The notes under the pieces: model-generated
The model's database searches: none
The model's input: only the letters and a program-made list of their open reading frames with translations
Told to the model about the DNA's origin: nothing
Shown: positions 47,207-57,692 of the stretch, one piece after another
Layout: the number at the start of each line of letters is the position of its first letter
How positions within the stretch are numbered: the stretch's first letter is position 1
Position numbers and translations under genes: made by a program
From: Collinsella aerofaciens
GTDB lineage: Bacteria > Actinomycetota > Coriobacteriia > Coriobacteriales > Coriobacteriaceae
Direction: 5' to 3'
Assembly: GCF_015561195.1 (NCBI RefSeq)
Contig: NZ_JADMSU010000005.1
Coordinates: 62,001 to 126,000, forward strand
DNA length: 64,000 nt

Positions 47207-47240
47207 GCGGGGCTCCTTTTGCGCTTACGCGCAGGCTGGC

Positions 47241-49337
47241 TTACTTTTTACGAGCAAGCTCACCGATGTTGGCGATGCCGGAGAAAACGGCCTCGAAGCG
47301 GTTGAGCAGCTTAAGGCGATTATCGCGGAGCTGCTCGTCCTTGTCCATGACCATGACCTCGTCGAAGAAACGGTCGATGGGCGCGCGCAGGGCGGCGAGG
47401 GCAGCAAATGCGGCCGGATAATCCTCGGTAGCAAGGGCGGCATCGACAGCGGTCTGAGCAGCCTCGGAGGCGTCGGCGAGCGCAAGCTCGACCTCGCCCA
47501 TCAGTCTGCGGTCGTACTCCACGCCCAGCTCGGGCTTGGAGATATGCGCGGCGCGAGCATAGGCGGTCGCAAGGTTGTCGAACGTCTCGGCGTCGTTCTT
47601 GCGGGCCTCGTCGAGGGCGGCGCAGCGGGCGAAGAAGACGGACGGAGCGATGATGTGCACCGCGGAGACGGCGGCAACGGTATCGGCCGGGATCTTTTCG
47701 TCGCGGGCCATGCTCACCAGGCGGCCATGGAAGAAGTCACGAACCTGCTGGGCGACCTCGGCGGCGTCGAACTCAATGCCCTGCTCGCTATAGAGCTCGA
47801 GGGCGAAGTCGATGAGCGACGTGGGGTCGATCGGCAGGCGGTCGCGCAGGATGTTGATGATGCCGATAGCGGCACGACGCAGCGCGTAGGGGTCCGAAGA
47901 GCCGGTCGGGGGCTCGCCGATGGCAAAGATACCGGCGATGGTATCGAGCTTGTCGGCACAGGCCACGATGCAGCCAGCGGTGCCCTCGGGCAGCTCGTCA
48001 CCGGCAAAGCGAGGACGATAGTGATCGCGAATAGCATGAGCGACCTCGTCGTTCTCCCCCATCGCGATGGCGTAGTAACCGCCCATCACGCCCTGCTGGC
48101 TCGTGAACTCGACGACGGCGTTAGACACCAGGTCGGCCTTGCACAGGTGCGCGGCGCGAGCAGCGTCGGCGGCCAGGTGGGCGCCCAGATGGGCCTCGCG
48201 AGCGATGGCAAGCGCGAGTTGCTCAATGCGCTCGGACTTGGCGAGCACGCTACCGAGCTTCTCCTGGAAGGCGACCTTGGCCAGACGCTCGCGGAACTCG
48301 TCGAGGGAGATCTTCAGGTCCTCCTCGTAGAAGAACTTGGCGTCGTCCAGACGGGCGCGCACGACGCGCTCGTTGCCGTCAATCACGCGCTCGGCATTCT
48401 CGGGCTTGCTGTTGGAAACGACCACGAACTCACGCGTGAGCTTGCCCTCGCCGTCATAGATCGGGAAGTAGCGCTGGTTGGTGAGCATGGACTCGCAGAT
48501 AATCTCGTGCGGGACCTTGAGGAACTCCTCATCGAAGGTACCGACGAGCACCGTCGGCCACTCGCAGAGGTTAATAACCTCCTCGAAGACCTTCTTGGGC
48601 GTATCGACATGGCAGCCGGGACGGGCGGCCTCGACCTCGGCGATACCGGCGAGGATGGCCTCACGACGGCGCTCGGCAGAAAGCACGCCGGCGTCCTCGA
48701 GCACCTGCTCGTAAACGGCGGGGCTGGCAACCACATGGTCACCAGGGCCAAGTACGCGATGACCGCGCGTGGTGTTGCCACTCGTCACGTCGGCAAACGA
48801 CACGGGCACAACATCCTCGCCCAGAAGGCAGCAGATCCAACGGACCGGACGCACGAACGTCGCGTGCTCGTGGCCCCAGCGCTGGCTGCGGTAGTTGGGC
48901 CACTGCAGGCCGGCGATGGTCTTCTCGCACAGAGCAGTCAGAATCGGCGTAGCCGGTGCGGAGGGAATATTCTTCTCGGCGAACACATACTCGCGACCGT
49001 CGGTGTCCTCGCGACGGACCAGGTCCTCGGCAGCCACACCGCACTTGCGGGCAAAGCCCTGGGCGGCCTTGGTGGCGTTACCGTCAGCGTCGAAGGCAAT
49101 GTTGGCCGCGGGGCCACGCTTGACCTCGTGAACCTCATCGGTCGCGGTGGCGACGTTAGCCACGAGCGCAGCCAGGCGACGCGGGCTCGAGATCACGCGG
49201 ACCTCGCCGTGGGCCAGACCGGCCTCGTCGAGACCCTTGGCGATCATGGTGCCAAGCTGCTTGACGGCATTGTTCAGCGGCGCGGAGGGCATCTCCTCCG
49301 TACCGATCTCAAACAGGAAATCCTTAGCGTCTGCCAT
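47241..49337 (-). CDS. glyS: Glycyl-tRNA synthetase beta subunit
   Basis: This 698-residue subunit binds tRNA-Gly in the bacterial alpha2-beta2 synthetase. The N-terminus LFEIGTEEMPSAPLNNAVKQ is typical. The middle HD-like segment includes KADLVSNAVVEFTSQQGVMG, and a C-terminal anticodon-binding-like domain ends the chain. It starts three bases after glyQ ends, so the two subunits are co-translated. The length matches the family. Confidence 0.96.
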   Translation of the reverse strand: MADAKDFLFEIGTEEMPSAPLNNAVKQLGTMIAKGLDEAGLAHGEVRVISSPRRLAALVANVATATDEVHEVKRGPAANIAFDADGNATKAAQGFARKCGVAAEDLVRREDTDGREYVFAEKNIPSAPATPILTALCEKTIAGLQWPNYRSQRWGHEHATFVRPVRWICCLLGEDVVPVSFADVTSGNTTRGHRVLGPGDHVVASPAVYEQVLEDAGVLSAERRREAILAGIAEVEAARPGCHVDTPKKVFEEVINLCEWPTVLVGTFDEEFLKVPHEIICESMLTNQRYFPIYDGEGKLTREFVVVSNSKPENAERVIDGNERVVRARLDDAKFFYEEDLKISLDEFRERLAKVAFQEKLGSVLAKSERIEQLALAIAREAHLGAHLAADAARAAHLCKADLVSNAVVEFTSQQGVMGGYYAIAMGENDEVAHAIRDHYRPRFAGDELPEGTAGCIVACADKLDTIAGIFAIGEPPTGSSDPYALRRAAIGIINILRDRLPIDPTSLIDFALELYSEQGIEFDAAEVAQQVRDFFHGRLVSMARDEKIPADTVAAVSAVHIIAPSVFFARCAALDEARKNDAETFDNLATAYARAAHISKPELGVEYDRRLMGEVELALADASEAAQTAVDAALATEDYPAAFAALAALRAPIDRFFDEVMVMDKDEQLRDNRLKLLNRFEAVFSGIANIGELARKK

Positions 49338-49340
49338 GGC

Positions 49341-50252
49341 TTACGCCACCTCGCCTTCCTGATCGGCATTCTCGTTGACTTCGGCGACCTCGGCCATATA
49401 GGCCTCGCAGCACGCCTTAGCGACGGCGCGGACGCGCAGGATGTAGTTAGCGCGCTCGACCGCGGACAGGGCGCCACGGGCATCGAGCAGGTTGAAGGCG
49501 TGGCTGCACTTCATGACGCAGTCATATGCCGGCAGCGGCAGCTTGCGCTCCAGGCAGGAGTGGCACTCGGCCTCGTAGTCGTCAAACTTCTGACGCATCA
49601 TCTCGACGTTGGCGACCTCAAAGTTATAGGCACTGAACTCGCGCTCGTTCTCGAGGAACACGTCGCCATAGGTCATGGGCGTTCCGTCGGGCAGGTAGCT
49701 CCACACCAGGTCGTAGACGGAGTTGACGCCCTGAGCGTACATGGCAATGCGCTCCAGGCCATAGGTGATCTCGACGGGCACGGAATCGACCTCGATGCCG
49801 CCCACCTGCTGGAAGTACGTAAACTGCGTGACCTCCATGCCGTTGAGCCAGACCTCCCAGCCAAGGCCCCAGGCGCCGAGCGTCGGGCTCTCCCAGTCGT
49901 CCTCGACAAAGCGGACGTCATGGTCGTTGGGATCCAGGCCAATGGCGGCCAGCGAACCTAGGTAGAGCTCCTGGGCGTTGACCGGCGACGGCTTGATGAG
50001 CACCTGGAACTGATAGTAGTGCTGCATGCGGTTGGGGTTCTCGCCGTAGCGGCCGTCGGCGGGACGGCGGCAGGGCTGCGCATAGCAGGTGCGCCACTCG
50101 GCGGGACCGAGCGAGCGCAGCGTGGTCGCGGTATGGAAGGTACCGGCACCGACCTCGGAGTCATAGGGCTGCATAATGACGCAGCCCTGCTCGCCCCAGT
50201 ACTGCTGGAGGCGCAGGATGATGTCTTGGAAGGAAAGCGATGAAGCGTTCAT
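49341..50252 (-). CDS. glyQ: Glycyl-tRNA synthetase alpha subunit
   Basis: This 303-residue class II catalytic subunit activates glycine. It shows [20 protein letters not shown] near the start, [20 protein letters not shown]-type motif 2 sequence, and [22 protein letters not shown]-type motif 3 sequence. GAGGGGA and a weaker AGAGG lie upstream of the ATG. A TATAGT -10-like element at 50299-50304 lies before it. Confidence 0.96.
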   Translation of the reverse strand: MNASSLSFQDIILRLQQYWGEQGCVIMQPYDSEVGAGTFHTATTLRSLGPAEWRTCYAQPCRRPADGRYGENPNRMQHYYQFQVLIKPSPVNAQELYLGSLAAIGLDPNDHDVRFVEDDWESPTLGAWGLGWEVWLNGMEVTQFTYFQQVGGIEVDSVPVEITYGLERIAMYAQGVNSVYDLVWSYLPDGTPMTYGDVFLENEREFSAYNFEVANVEMMRQKFDDYEAECHSCLERKLPLPAYDCVMKCSHAFNLLDARGALSAVERANYILRVRAVAKACCEAYMAEVAEVNENADQEGEVA

Positions 50253-50298
50253 GCCTCTAATATCCCCTCGTCGAAACGATTACACGGTTAGGTACTGT

Positions 50299-50304
50299 AC
50301 TATA
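50299..50304 (-). promoter_or_regulatory. Possible -10 element for glyQ-glyS
   Basis: TATAGT on the minus strand, preceded by GC but without a clear -35, lies 47 bases before the glyQ start codon. Confidence 0.4.
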
Positions 50305-50311
50305 GCGGTTT

Positions 50312-50875
50312 TTAGTCGATAGCGCCGATGCGGTTGAGCGGCCAGTAGCGCACAAGCGCCACAGCGATCAAATCAGAGCGATCGACGGGACCAAAGTAGC
50401 GTGAGTCGGCAGAGTTTTCGCGGTTGTCGCCCATCACCCACACGCACCCGTCGGGAACGGTGTAGGGATAGCTTACCTGAGCGCCGGGCGCTTGGACCGA
50501 AAGTGGCCAGCTCATGCCCGTCGTATAGTCCTCGTCGAGCGCTTGGCCGTCAACGACCACCTTGCCATCCTGCAGGTCGACCGTCTGGCCGGCCGTGGCA
50601 ATAACGCGCTTGACAAGAACATCATGCTCGGAGGTGCCATCGGGGTTGTGAAACACCACGATATCGCCCTGCTTGACGGGCTGACCGAGCTCGAGGCTCA
50701 CCTTTTGCGCCAGGATCTGGTCGCCAATCTCGATTGTGTCCTCCATAGAGCCGGTGGGCACCACAAAGGGCTCGACCACAAACGAGCGAATCAAGAAGGT
50801 GGCGACCAGTGCGATCGCGATGACCGCGATCCACTCAAAAGCACCCCTCAACGCGGAATGTTGCGTAGGAACCAT
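50312..50875 (-). CDS. lepB: Signal peptidase I
   Basis: This 187-residue membrane protease removes signal peptides. One N-terminal membrane helix (WIAVIAIALVATFLIRSFVV) precedes the catalytic serine Ser43 in PTGSMEDTI. The catalytic lysine is Lys89 in DVLVKRVIA, and VMGDNRENSADSRYFGPV is the conserved box E. The ATG at 50875 has GGAG five bases upstream, within the end of trmD. It is the last gene of the rpsP-khpA-rimM-trmD-lepB operon. Confidence 0.95.
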   Translation of the reverse strand: MVPTQHSALRGAFEWIAVIAIALVATFLIRSFVVEPFVVPTGSMEDTIEIGDQILAQKVSLELGQPVKQGDIVVFHNPDGTSEHDVLVKRVIATAGQTVDLQDGKVVVDGQALDEDYTTGMSWPLSVQAPGAQVSYPYTVPDGCVWVMGDNRENSADSRYFGPVDRSDLIAVALVRYWPLNRIGAID

Positions 50876-50877
50876 TC

Positions 50878-51636
50878 TCACTCCTCGCTCTGCGAATACG
50901 AAGCGTCCAAAATCTCCTGCGCGTAAGCGCGCTCCTCGGGCGTGAGCCGCGCTGTCTCGATCAGATCGGGACGCCAGCGGCAGGTGCGCTCGATGGCGTT
51001 CTTACGACGCCAGGCATCGACCTTGGCGTGATCGCCGCTCACAAGCACCGGCGGCACGCCCTCGCCGTTGAACTCGGCGGGGCGGGTGTACTGCGCGTAC
51101 TCGAGCAGTCCTCCGTCCTCGGCGGTCGAGAATGACTCGTCCACATTGCTCATCTCGTCGCCCAGGGCGCCGGGAATCAGGCGTACGACGGCATCGGCAA
51201 CGACCATAGCGGGAAGCTCGCCGCCCGTGAGCACGTAGTCGCCGATCGACAGACGCTCATCGGCATACGCATACGCGCGCTCGTCGACGCCCTCGTAGCG
51301 GCTGCACACAAACAGCAGGCGCTCACTTTTGAGCAGGCGCTCGGCCACATGCTGCGTAAAGGGCTCGCCACAGGGGGTGAAGAACACAACCGTGGGCTTG
51401 GGACCCTCTGCGCCAATGGCCTCGATGGCCTCTGCGATAGGCTCGACCTTCATGAGCATGCCCTGCCCGCCGCCGTACGGCTCGTCATCGACGGTACGAT
51501 GGCGGTCGTGCGTCCAGTCGCGCAGGTTATACGCCTTGAAATCAAAAAGGCCGGCCTTGCGGGCGCGGCCCAAGATCGATGTGGACATGACGGGCTCAAA
51601 CATCTCGGGAAAGACCGAAAGGGTCTCGATCAGCAT
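50878..51636 (-). CDS. trmD: tRNA (guanine-37-N1)-methyltransferase TrmD
   Basis: This 252-residue SPOUT methyltransferase modifies G37 of tRNAs and prevents +1 frameshifting. The N-terminus IETLSVFPEMFEPVMSTSIL and the trefoil-knot segment SIGDYVLTGGELPAMV are characteristic. GGAGG lies just upstream of the ATG. It sits in the canonical order rpsP-rimM-trmD, here without rplS, which is elsewhere in this window. Confidence 0.96.
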   Translation of the reverse strand: MLIETLSVFPEMFEPVMSTSILGRARKAGLFDFKAYNLRDWTHDRHRTVDDEPYGGGQGMLMKVEPIAEAIEAIGAEGPKPTVVFFTPCGEPFTQHVAERLLKSERLLFVCSRYEGVDERAYAYADERLSIGDYVLTGGELPAMVVADAVVRLIPGALGDEMSNVDESFSTAEDGGLLEYAQYTRPAEFNGEGVPPVLVSGDHAKVDAWRRKNAIERTCRWRPDLIETARLTPEERAYAQEILDASYSQSEE

Positions 51637-51646
51637 GTTGTCCTCC

Positions 51647-52168
51647 CTACTTGTCCATATCGATCAGGCCGTCCATAACGTGGACGGAAATTGTTCCTGT
51701 GTCGGGAAGATCGAGCACGACCCGCTCGATCACGGGAATCAGTACCTCGCCGTACCGATCGCCCTCGACAACCCAAACATCGTTAGCGAGCGTCGACATG
51801 ATCTCGACGATCGTGCCGAGCGAACCGAAGCGCTCGTCGACCACCTCGCGACCCATCAGGTCGGTATAGGCAGCGTCGAGCGAATCGAGCTCAAAGTCGT
51901 CACGATTTGCCAGCACGTAGCATCCCGTGATGCCCTCGGCGGCCGTCAAGTCGTCAATGCCCTCAAACGAGACCAGATCGCCATCGCCCGTATCGGTGAC
52001 GGACACGACCGTGCAAAAGCGGTCGCGCTTGAGCGCCGGCGGCGTCAGGGCGACGCGCATACCAGGCTCTAATACAGAAGGAAGCCCCCGCAGCGGCTGC
52101 GCGAGGACCTCCCCCTTCCTTCCGTGCGGCTTGACCACACGGGCGATGTTTTTGTACTGGGACCTCAA
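51647..52168 (-). CDS. rimM: 16S rRNA processing protein RimM
   Basis: This 173-residue assembly factor helps mature the 3' domain of 16S rRNA around S19. The N-terminal domain begins IARVVKPHGRKGEVLAQPL, and a C-terminal PRC-barrel includes LMGREVVDERFGSLG. The start is TTG at 52168 with only a weak Shine-Dalgarno sequence, so it may depend on translation from khpA four bases upstream. Confidence 0.92.
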   Translation of the reverse strand: MRSQYKNIARVVKPHGRKGEVLAQPLRGLPSVLEPGMRVALTPPALKRDRFCTVVSVTDTGDGDLVSFEGIDDLTAAEGITGCYVLANRDDFELDSLDAAYTDLMGREVVDERFGSLGTIVEIMSTLANDVWVVEGDRYGEVLIPVIERVVLDLPDTGTISVHVMDGLIDMDK

Positions 52169-52172
52169 GGTC

Positions 52173-52457
52173 CTAGCCCAGAACCTCTACCTCGACAGCA
52201 GTGTCGAGGCGAGCGGCCAGTGCACGGGCGAGCGTGCGAATGGCCTTGATGGTACGGCCACGACGGCCGATGACCTTAGCGACGTCATCCTCGGCGACCG
52301 AAACCTCAATCGTAGAGGCGTCGTCACCATCGATGACCTCAAGGCTCACGGAATCCGGGTCGTCGACGATCTGAACAACGAGATATTCGACGAGATCGGC
52401 GATGCGATCTGAGAGCATTGCCTCACCCTCGAGCTGTGCAGCGTCAACCTCAGGCAC
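52173..52457 (-). CDS. khpA: KH-domain RNA-binding protein KhpA
   Basis: This 94-residue protein consists mainly of one KH domain. The segment AMLSDRIADLVEYLVVQIVD precedes the GxxG loop in KVIGRRGRTIKAIRTL. KhpA proteins bind RNA, often with KhpB/Jag, and influence cell division and small RNAs in streptococci. The start is GTG, with GAGGAG seven bases upstream inside the rpsP end. A start at the internal ATG (MLSDRI) is possible. Position between rpsP and rimM is conserved in Gram-positive bacteria. Confidence 0.92.
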   Translation of the reverse strand: MPEVDAAQLEGEAMLSDRIADLVEYLVVQIVDDPDSVSLEVIDGDDASTIEVSVAEDDVAKVIGRRGRTIKAIRTLARALAARLDTAVEVEVLG

Positions 52458-52460
52458 GAT

Positions 52461-52802
52461 TTACTCCTCGGCGCCCTCAGCGGCCTCAGCGGCAGCCTTA
52501 GCGGCCTCGGCCTCTTTGGCGAGCTGCTTCTTGGACTTCTTGACGACGGTCTCGGTCTTCTCGCCCTCGTTGGCGGCCTTGACCAGAGCGGCGACGGCGT
52601 CGGTGAGCTGAGCGCCCTTGGACTGCCAGTCGGCGATCTTCTCGAGGTCGAGGTTGATGGTCTTGGGGGCGGTCATCGGGTTGTAGCGGCCAACCTCCTC
52701 GATGATACGACCGTCACGCGGGGCGCGGGAATCGGCGACGACGACACGGTAGTACGGACGCTTCTTAGCGCCGTGACGAGCAAGGCGAATCTTGACTGCC
52801 AA
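52461..52802 (-). CDS. rpsP: 30S ribosomal protein S16
   Basis: This 113-residue protein shows [20 protein letters not shown] and the [14 protein letters not shown] motif of S16. A lysine/alanine-rich tail of ~30 residues extends past the usual ~80. The start is TTG at 52802, with GGAGGA seven bases upstream; the ATG further back at 52838 adds unconserved residues. It is the first gene of rpsP-khpA-rimM-trmD-lepB. Confidence 0.95.
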   Translation of the reverse strand: MAVKIRLARHGAKKRPYYRVVVADSRAPRDGRIIEEVGRYNPMTAPKTINLDLEKIADWQSKGAQLTDAVAALVKAANEGEKTETVVKKSKKQLAKEAEAAKAAAEAAEGAEE

Positions 52803-52858
52803 AGGAAACTCCTCCAACCAAGCAGCTTTAGGCTGCAACTACAAACAAACAGTTGAAC

Positions 52859-52887
52859 ATAATACGCCATCGACGCGGGCAGGTGAA
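52859..52887 (-). promoter_or_regulatory. Promoter of the rpsP operon
   Basis: TTCACC and TATTAT are separated by 17 bases on the minus strand. The predicted start near 52852 gives a ~50-base leader. Confidence 0.7.
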
Positions 52888-52991
52888 GTCCGTGAGACCA
52901 ACTTCTTCGGTGTAGTCGAGGGCAAATCCATATCTTAGACAAGAATTCGGGATTTGCAAGCACATACACGCACCCCACATGAGCTGCGCGG

Positions 52992-52997
52992 TATACT
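52992..52997 (+). promoter_or_regulatory. -10 element of dinB (leaderless transcript likely)
   Basis: TATACT ends six bases before the dinB ATG, so transcription would start at or next to the initiation codon. No Shine-Dalgarno sequence precedes the ATG and no clear -35 is visible. Confidence 0.5.
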
Positions 52998-53003
52998 CAT
53001 GAC

Positions 53004-54257
53004 ATGGAAAGACGCGAACATACATACGGTTATGAGGATGCCACAGGCGTCACGCCGCCTCCCTGGACGGGTCCGGCGGTGGGCCTGATGGACCTCGATG
53101 CGTTTTTTGCGAGCGTGGAGATGCTCGATCATCCCGAATGGCGCGGCAAGCCGCTCATCGTGGGCGGAGACGCCGATTCGCGTGGCGTCGTGTCCACGTG
53201 TTCGTATGAGGCACGTCGCTTTGGCGTGCACTCTGCCATGGCCTCGGCCGAAGCGCGGCACTTGTGCCCGCAAGCCATTTGGACGCACGGGCATTTTAAT
53301 CGCTACCGCGAGGTCAGCGCGCAGGTCATGGCGATTCTCGCCGACGAGACCCCGCGCGTTGAGCGCGTATCCATCGACGAAGCCTTTATCGATATCACAC
53401 CGGGTCGCTTTGCGCCCGAAGACCCGCTGCTGGTTGCGCGGCGTATAAGCGACCGCGTGGCAGGGCTGGGAGTGACCTGCTCCATTGGCGTGGGCTGCAA
53501 CAAGACGGTCGCAAAGATCGCAAGCGAGCGGGATAAGCCGTTTGGGCTGACCATCGTGCGCCCCGGAACCGAGCAGCGCTTTTTGGCCGCGCTGCCGGTA
53601 TCTGCCATGAGCGGCATCGGGCGCTCGGCCGAGGAGCGACTGCGCCGCATGCGCATCTACACCCTCGGCGAGCTATCACGTGCACCGGAATCCACCTTGT
53701 CCTCTATTTTTGGCGTCAACGGCGAACGCATGCGCCAGCGTGCGCTGGGACTCGAAATCTCCGAAGTCACGAGTCTCGATGAAGAGCGCGAGGTCAAGTC
53801 GGTCAGCAATGAACGCACCTTTGCGAAAGATTTGACTGAGCGTGGGGATATTGAGGCGGCGATTGCGCTGTTGGGAGAGTCAGTGGGACGCCGCCTGCGC
53901 CGTCAGGGGCTGACGGGTGCCACGGTAACGCTCAAGCTTAAGTATTCGTATGGCAGCGGGCGTACGGCACAGCGCCGGCTGCCTCATCCGACCGACGATG
54001 AGAACATCTTCGTGGCGGTTGCACTCGAACTGCTCGACAACATCTGGCAGGATGGCATGCATGTTCGCTTAGCGGGCATCGGCATGAGCGACTTCGACCA
54101 CCAAGGCGGCATCCAGACTGACCTGTTCTGCGAGATCGATGACCGCGGAGCCCAATCCAGCGACCGCCGCGACCTCTCCGTCGCCATCGACGCCGTCCGA
54201 GACAAATTCGGCGACACCGCCCTTTCCTTCGGCCGCCAATCCCGCTTCAACGATTAA
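53004..54257 (+). CDS. dinB: DNA polymerase IV (Y-family translesion polymerase)
   Basis: This 417-residue error-prone polymerase copies past damaged bases. The metal-binding GLMDLDAFFASVE motif lies near residue 28, SYEARRFGVHSAM follows, and VERVSIDEAFIDIT carries the second acidic pair. The little-finger domain occupies roughly 240-350. The C-terminus (DTALSFGRQSRF) shows no obvious clamp-binding QxxLF motif. It is read divergently from the rpsP operon. I see no clear LexA box upstream, so SOS control cannot be claimed. Confidence 0.94.
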   Translation: MERREHTYGYEDATGVTPPPWTGPAVGLMDLDAFFASVEMLDHPEWRGKPLIVGGDADSRGVVSTCSYEARRFGVHSAMASAEARHLCPQAIWTHGHFNRYREVSAQVMAILADETPRVERVSIDEAFIDITPGRFAPEDPLLVARRISDRVAGLGVTCSIGVGCNKTVAKIASERDKPFGLTIVRPGTEQRFLAALPVSAMSGIGRSAEERLRRMRIYTLGELSRAPESTLSSIFGVNGERMRQRALGLEISEVTSLDEEREVKSVSNERTFAKDLTERGDIEAAIALLGESVGRRLRRQGLTGATVTLKLKYSYGSGRTAQRRLPHPTDDENIFVAVALELLDNIWQDGMHVRLAGIGMSDFDHQGGIQTDLFCEIDDRGAQSSDRRDLSVAIDAVRDKFGDTALSFGRQSRFND

Positions 54258-54270
54258 CCGCCTTTGGGCA

Positions 54271-54312
54271 AAAAGAAAGCCGGGCAGGTGCGGAAAACCA
54301 CAACTGCCCGGC
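54271..54312 (-). terminator. Rho-independent terminator after rsfS
   Basis: GCCGGGCAG pairs with CTGCCCGGC (54279-54287 with 54304-54312) and is followed on the minus strand by TTTCTTTTTG. On the plus strand it lies just past dinB and may also stop that transcript. Confidence 0.85.
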
Positions 54313-54356
54313 GAAATGCGCGAGGCTAGCTAAAAAGCCCCGTATCAAATGAGCTA

Positions 54357-54812
54357 CTAGAGGAGGTCGAGGGGGAGCTGGGGGGCGTCACCCCAGAGCT
54401 TTTCGAGGCGGTAGAAGTCGCGGGCTTCGGGAGTGAAGACGTGGACGACGACCGAGCCATAGTCCATGAGCATCCAGGTCTTCTGCTCGCGGCCCTCGAT
54501 GGAGAACGGGTGCTCACCGCAAGCCTCGGCGACCTTTTCCTCAATCTCGTCGACGATAGAATCGACCTGACGGTTATTGGTACCGGTGGCGAGCACAAAG
54601 TAGTCGCACACATCGGAGAGCTCCGTTAGATCGAGCACCTGCACGTCCTCGCCCTTCTTGTCGTAGGCGGCCTGCGCGGCGGCGCGGGCGACATCCTCGG
54701 CGGCGACACCGCTCGCGGACAGCGAAGCGGCGGTACGGTCGGACGTGGCGGCGAAGCTCTTGTGCTCCACACCTTCAAGAATCTGCTCGTCAGTCATGGT
54801 CTCGTCGGCCAT
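54357..54812 (-). CDS. rsfS: Ribosomal silencing factor RsfS
   Basis: This 151-residue protein blocks subunit joining by binding L14 when nutrients are low. The core motif runs from VQVLDLTELSDVCDYFVLAT through WMLMDYGSVVVHVFTPEARD to FYRLEKLWGDA. About 45 residues precede the core, including a long alanine-rich helix, so the N-terminus is longer than the usual ~110-residue form. GAGG lies six bases before the ATG at 54812. It ends the obgE-nadD-yqeK-rsfS operon. Confidence 0.92.
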   Translation of the reverse strand: MADETMTDEQILEGVEHKSFAATSDRTAASLSASGVAAEDVARAAAQAAYDKKGEDVQVLDLTELSDVCDYFVLATGTNNRQVDSIVDEIEEKVAEACGEHPFSIEGREQKTWMLMDYGSVVVHVFTPEARDFYRLEKLWGDAPQLPLDLL

Positions 54813-54840
54813 GGAATACCTCTTTCTAGACACACCCGAG

Positions 54841-55461
54841 CTAGCGCAGCTGGGCGTAATGGTTGTAAATCGTAATAGCCGTGGGATAAAGATAGCGCCC
54901 GGACTGGATCACATAGACCAGACCCTGCGCAAAACAGGAGAAGAACAACTCGTCGAGCGAGGACTTCCCCACCATCTTGCGCAGCGCATGGGCATAGTCG
55001 CCGTGGCGGTTGGGCTCGATGGCATCTGCCACAAAGACCACCATATCAAGCGGCGTCATGTCGCAGGCACCCACGGTGTGACGGTCGACAGCCTGGAAAA
55101 CAGCCGGCGACAGCTCGGGGAAAAGCTGCGGAAGCTCATAGGCGGCAACAGGGCCATGCAAAAGCGGCGTCGCTGCGGAAGGAGAGCCGGCAACCTTGAT
55201 GCCATAGTGAAGCGCGCGGGCCACGAGCTCGTCATCGGAAAGCACCTTGTCCCAGTCGTGAATTAAGCCGGCGGCAGCGGCATCAAAGCGGTCAACGCCG
55301 TAGACCTCGGCCAGATGAAGTGCGGTCTCGGCAACACCCAGCGAATGCACATAGCGCTTGCGCTTATCTTTCATGCGAACATCGAGCAGCTCTTGAATGC
55401 GCTTGAGCAGCGCGCGCTCATCGCCCTCAAACTGATCCTCTACCGACAACGTAGCCCCCAT
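54841..55461 (-). CDS. yqeK: HD-domain hydrolase YqeK (probable Ap4A hydrolase)
   Basis: This 206-residue HD-family phosphohydrolase shows YVHSLGVAETALHLAEVYG, the metal-binding AGLIHDWDK (HD) and the later HTVG and VFVADAIEPNR segments. YqeK proteins cleave symmetric diadenosine tetraphosphate to two ADP. The ATG overlaps the nadD stop (TGATG). The nadD-yqeK-rsfS order is highly conserved in Gram-positive bacteria. Confidence 0.93.
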   Translation of the reverse strand: MGATLSVEDQFEGDERALLKRIQELLDVRMKDKRKRYVHSLGVAETALHLAEVYGVDRFDAAAAGLIHDWDKVLSDDELVARALHYGIKVAGSPSAATPLLHGPVAAYELPQLFPELSPAVFQAVDRHTVGACDMTPLDMVVFVADAIEPNRHGDYAHALRKMVGKSSLDELFFSCFAQGLVYVIQSGRYLYPTAITIYNHYAQLR

Positions 55462-56138
55462 CACTCAAAATCTTCTTGACCCAGATCGACATACAAACTG
55501 CGCTTGCGAATGTAGCCGAGCACAGACTCGCTCGTAAGATAGCGCACGCTCATGCCGCGGGCAACTCGCTTACGAATGTTCGTCGAGCTGATCGCCAGCG
55601 CCGGAATCTGAATATAGCGCACATCGAACGGCAGCCCCGACTCTTTGATTCGGGCACGCGCCGTATCGATATCAAAACCCGGTCGCGTCGCCGCAATAAA
55701 GGTAGCAAGCTCAGCGATTTGCTCGGCATCATGCCAGGTCACAATATCGATAATTGCGTCGGCGCCCGTAATAAAGTAGAGCTTTACCTGCGGCGGGTAA
55801 AAGTCGCGAAGGGCATGAAGCGTATCGGCAGTATAGGTCACGCCCGGACGGTCGATCTCGAAACGGCTCGCCAAAAAAGCCGGATTCGCGGCGGTGGCGA
55901 GAACCGTCATGGCATAACGGTCCTCGGCAGGCGTCACCGGTTTGTCGAGTTTAAAGGCAGGAGAGCCGGCCGGCATAAAGAGCACAGCGTCCAAGTCGAG
56001 CGACTCGCGCGCCTGCTCGGCAGTCACCAGGTGCCCGTAATGAATCGGGTCGAATGTGCCGCCCATAATGCCAAGCCGAAACTCTTTGCCCTCTTTTATG
56101 GGCAGCTCGGGCAAACCGATTCCACCGCGCAGCGACAT
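55461..56138 (-). CDS. nadD: Nicotinate-nucleotide adenylyltransferase
   Basis: This 225-residue enzyme makes deamido-NAD+ from nicotinate mononucleotide and ATP. The nucleotidyltransferase motif IMGGTFDPIHYGHL lies near residue 24, and ISSTNIRKRVARG near the C-terminus. An extra ~20 residues precede the usual start, which may include an upstream-start artefact, but the only nearby Shine-Dalgarno sequence fits the ATG at 56138. It is three bases downstream of obgE and overlaps yqeK. Confidence 0.94.
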   Translation of the reverse strand: MSLRGGIGLPELPIKEGKEFRLGIMGGTFDPIHYGHLVTAEQARESLDLDAVLFMPAGSPAFKLDKPVTPAEDRYAMTVLATAANPAFLASRFEIDRPGVTYTADTLHALRDFYPPQVKLYFITGADAIIDIVTWHDAEQIAELATFIAATRPGFDIDTARARIKESGLPFDVRYIQIPALAISSTNIRKRVARGMSVRYLTSESVLGYIRKRSLYVDLGQEDFE

Positions 56139-56141
56139 GGC

Positions 56142-57620
<1,479 letters not shown>

Positions 57621-57623
57621 CTA

Positions 57624-57667
57624 CAAAAAGAGGGAGACCCTTGAATCCTAAAACTCAAGTGTCTCCC
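57624..57667 (-). terminator. Rho-independent terminator of rplU-rpmA
   Basis: GGGAGAC-c-CTTGA pairs with TCAAG-t-GTCTCCC (57632-57667), followed on the minus strand by TCTTTTTG. It is immediately upstream of the obgE ribosome-binding site. Confidence 0.88.
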
Positions 57668-57692
57668 ACATATGTGCTCTATGAAGGGTGAA

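Noticed and set aside
47073-49961. A 962-codon plus-strand open frame across the PPDK regulator gene and glyS-glyQ
   Set aside because: It is antisense to intact, well-identified genes and has a repetitive, low-complexity translation rich in Gly/Leu/Val.
52900-53003. A LexA box controlling dinB
   Set aside because: No GAAC-N4-GTTC-type site is visible. The GAATTC near 52943 is not followed by a matching half-site.
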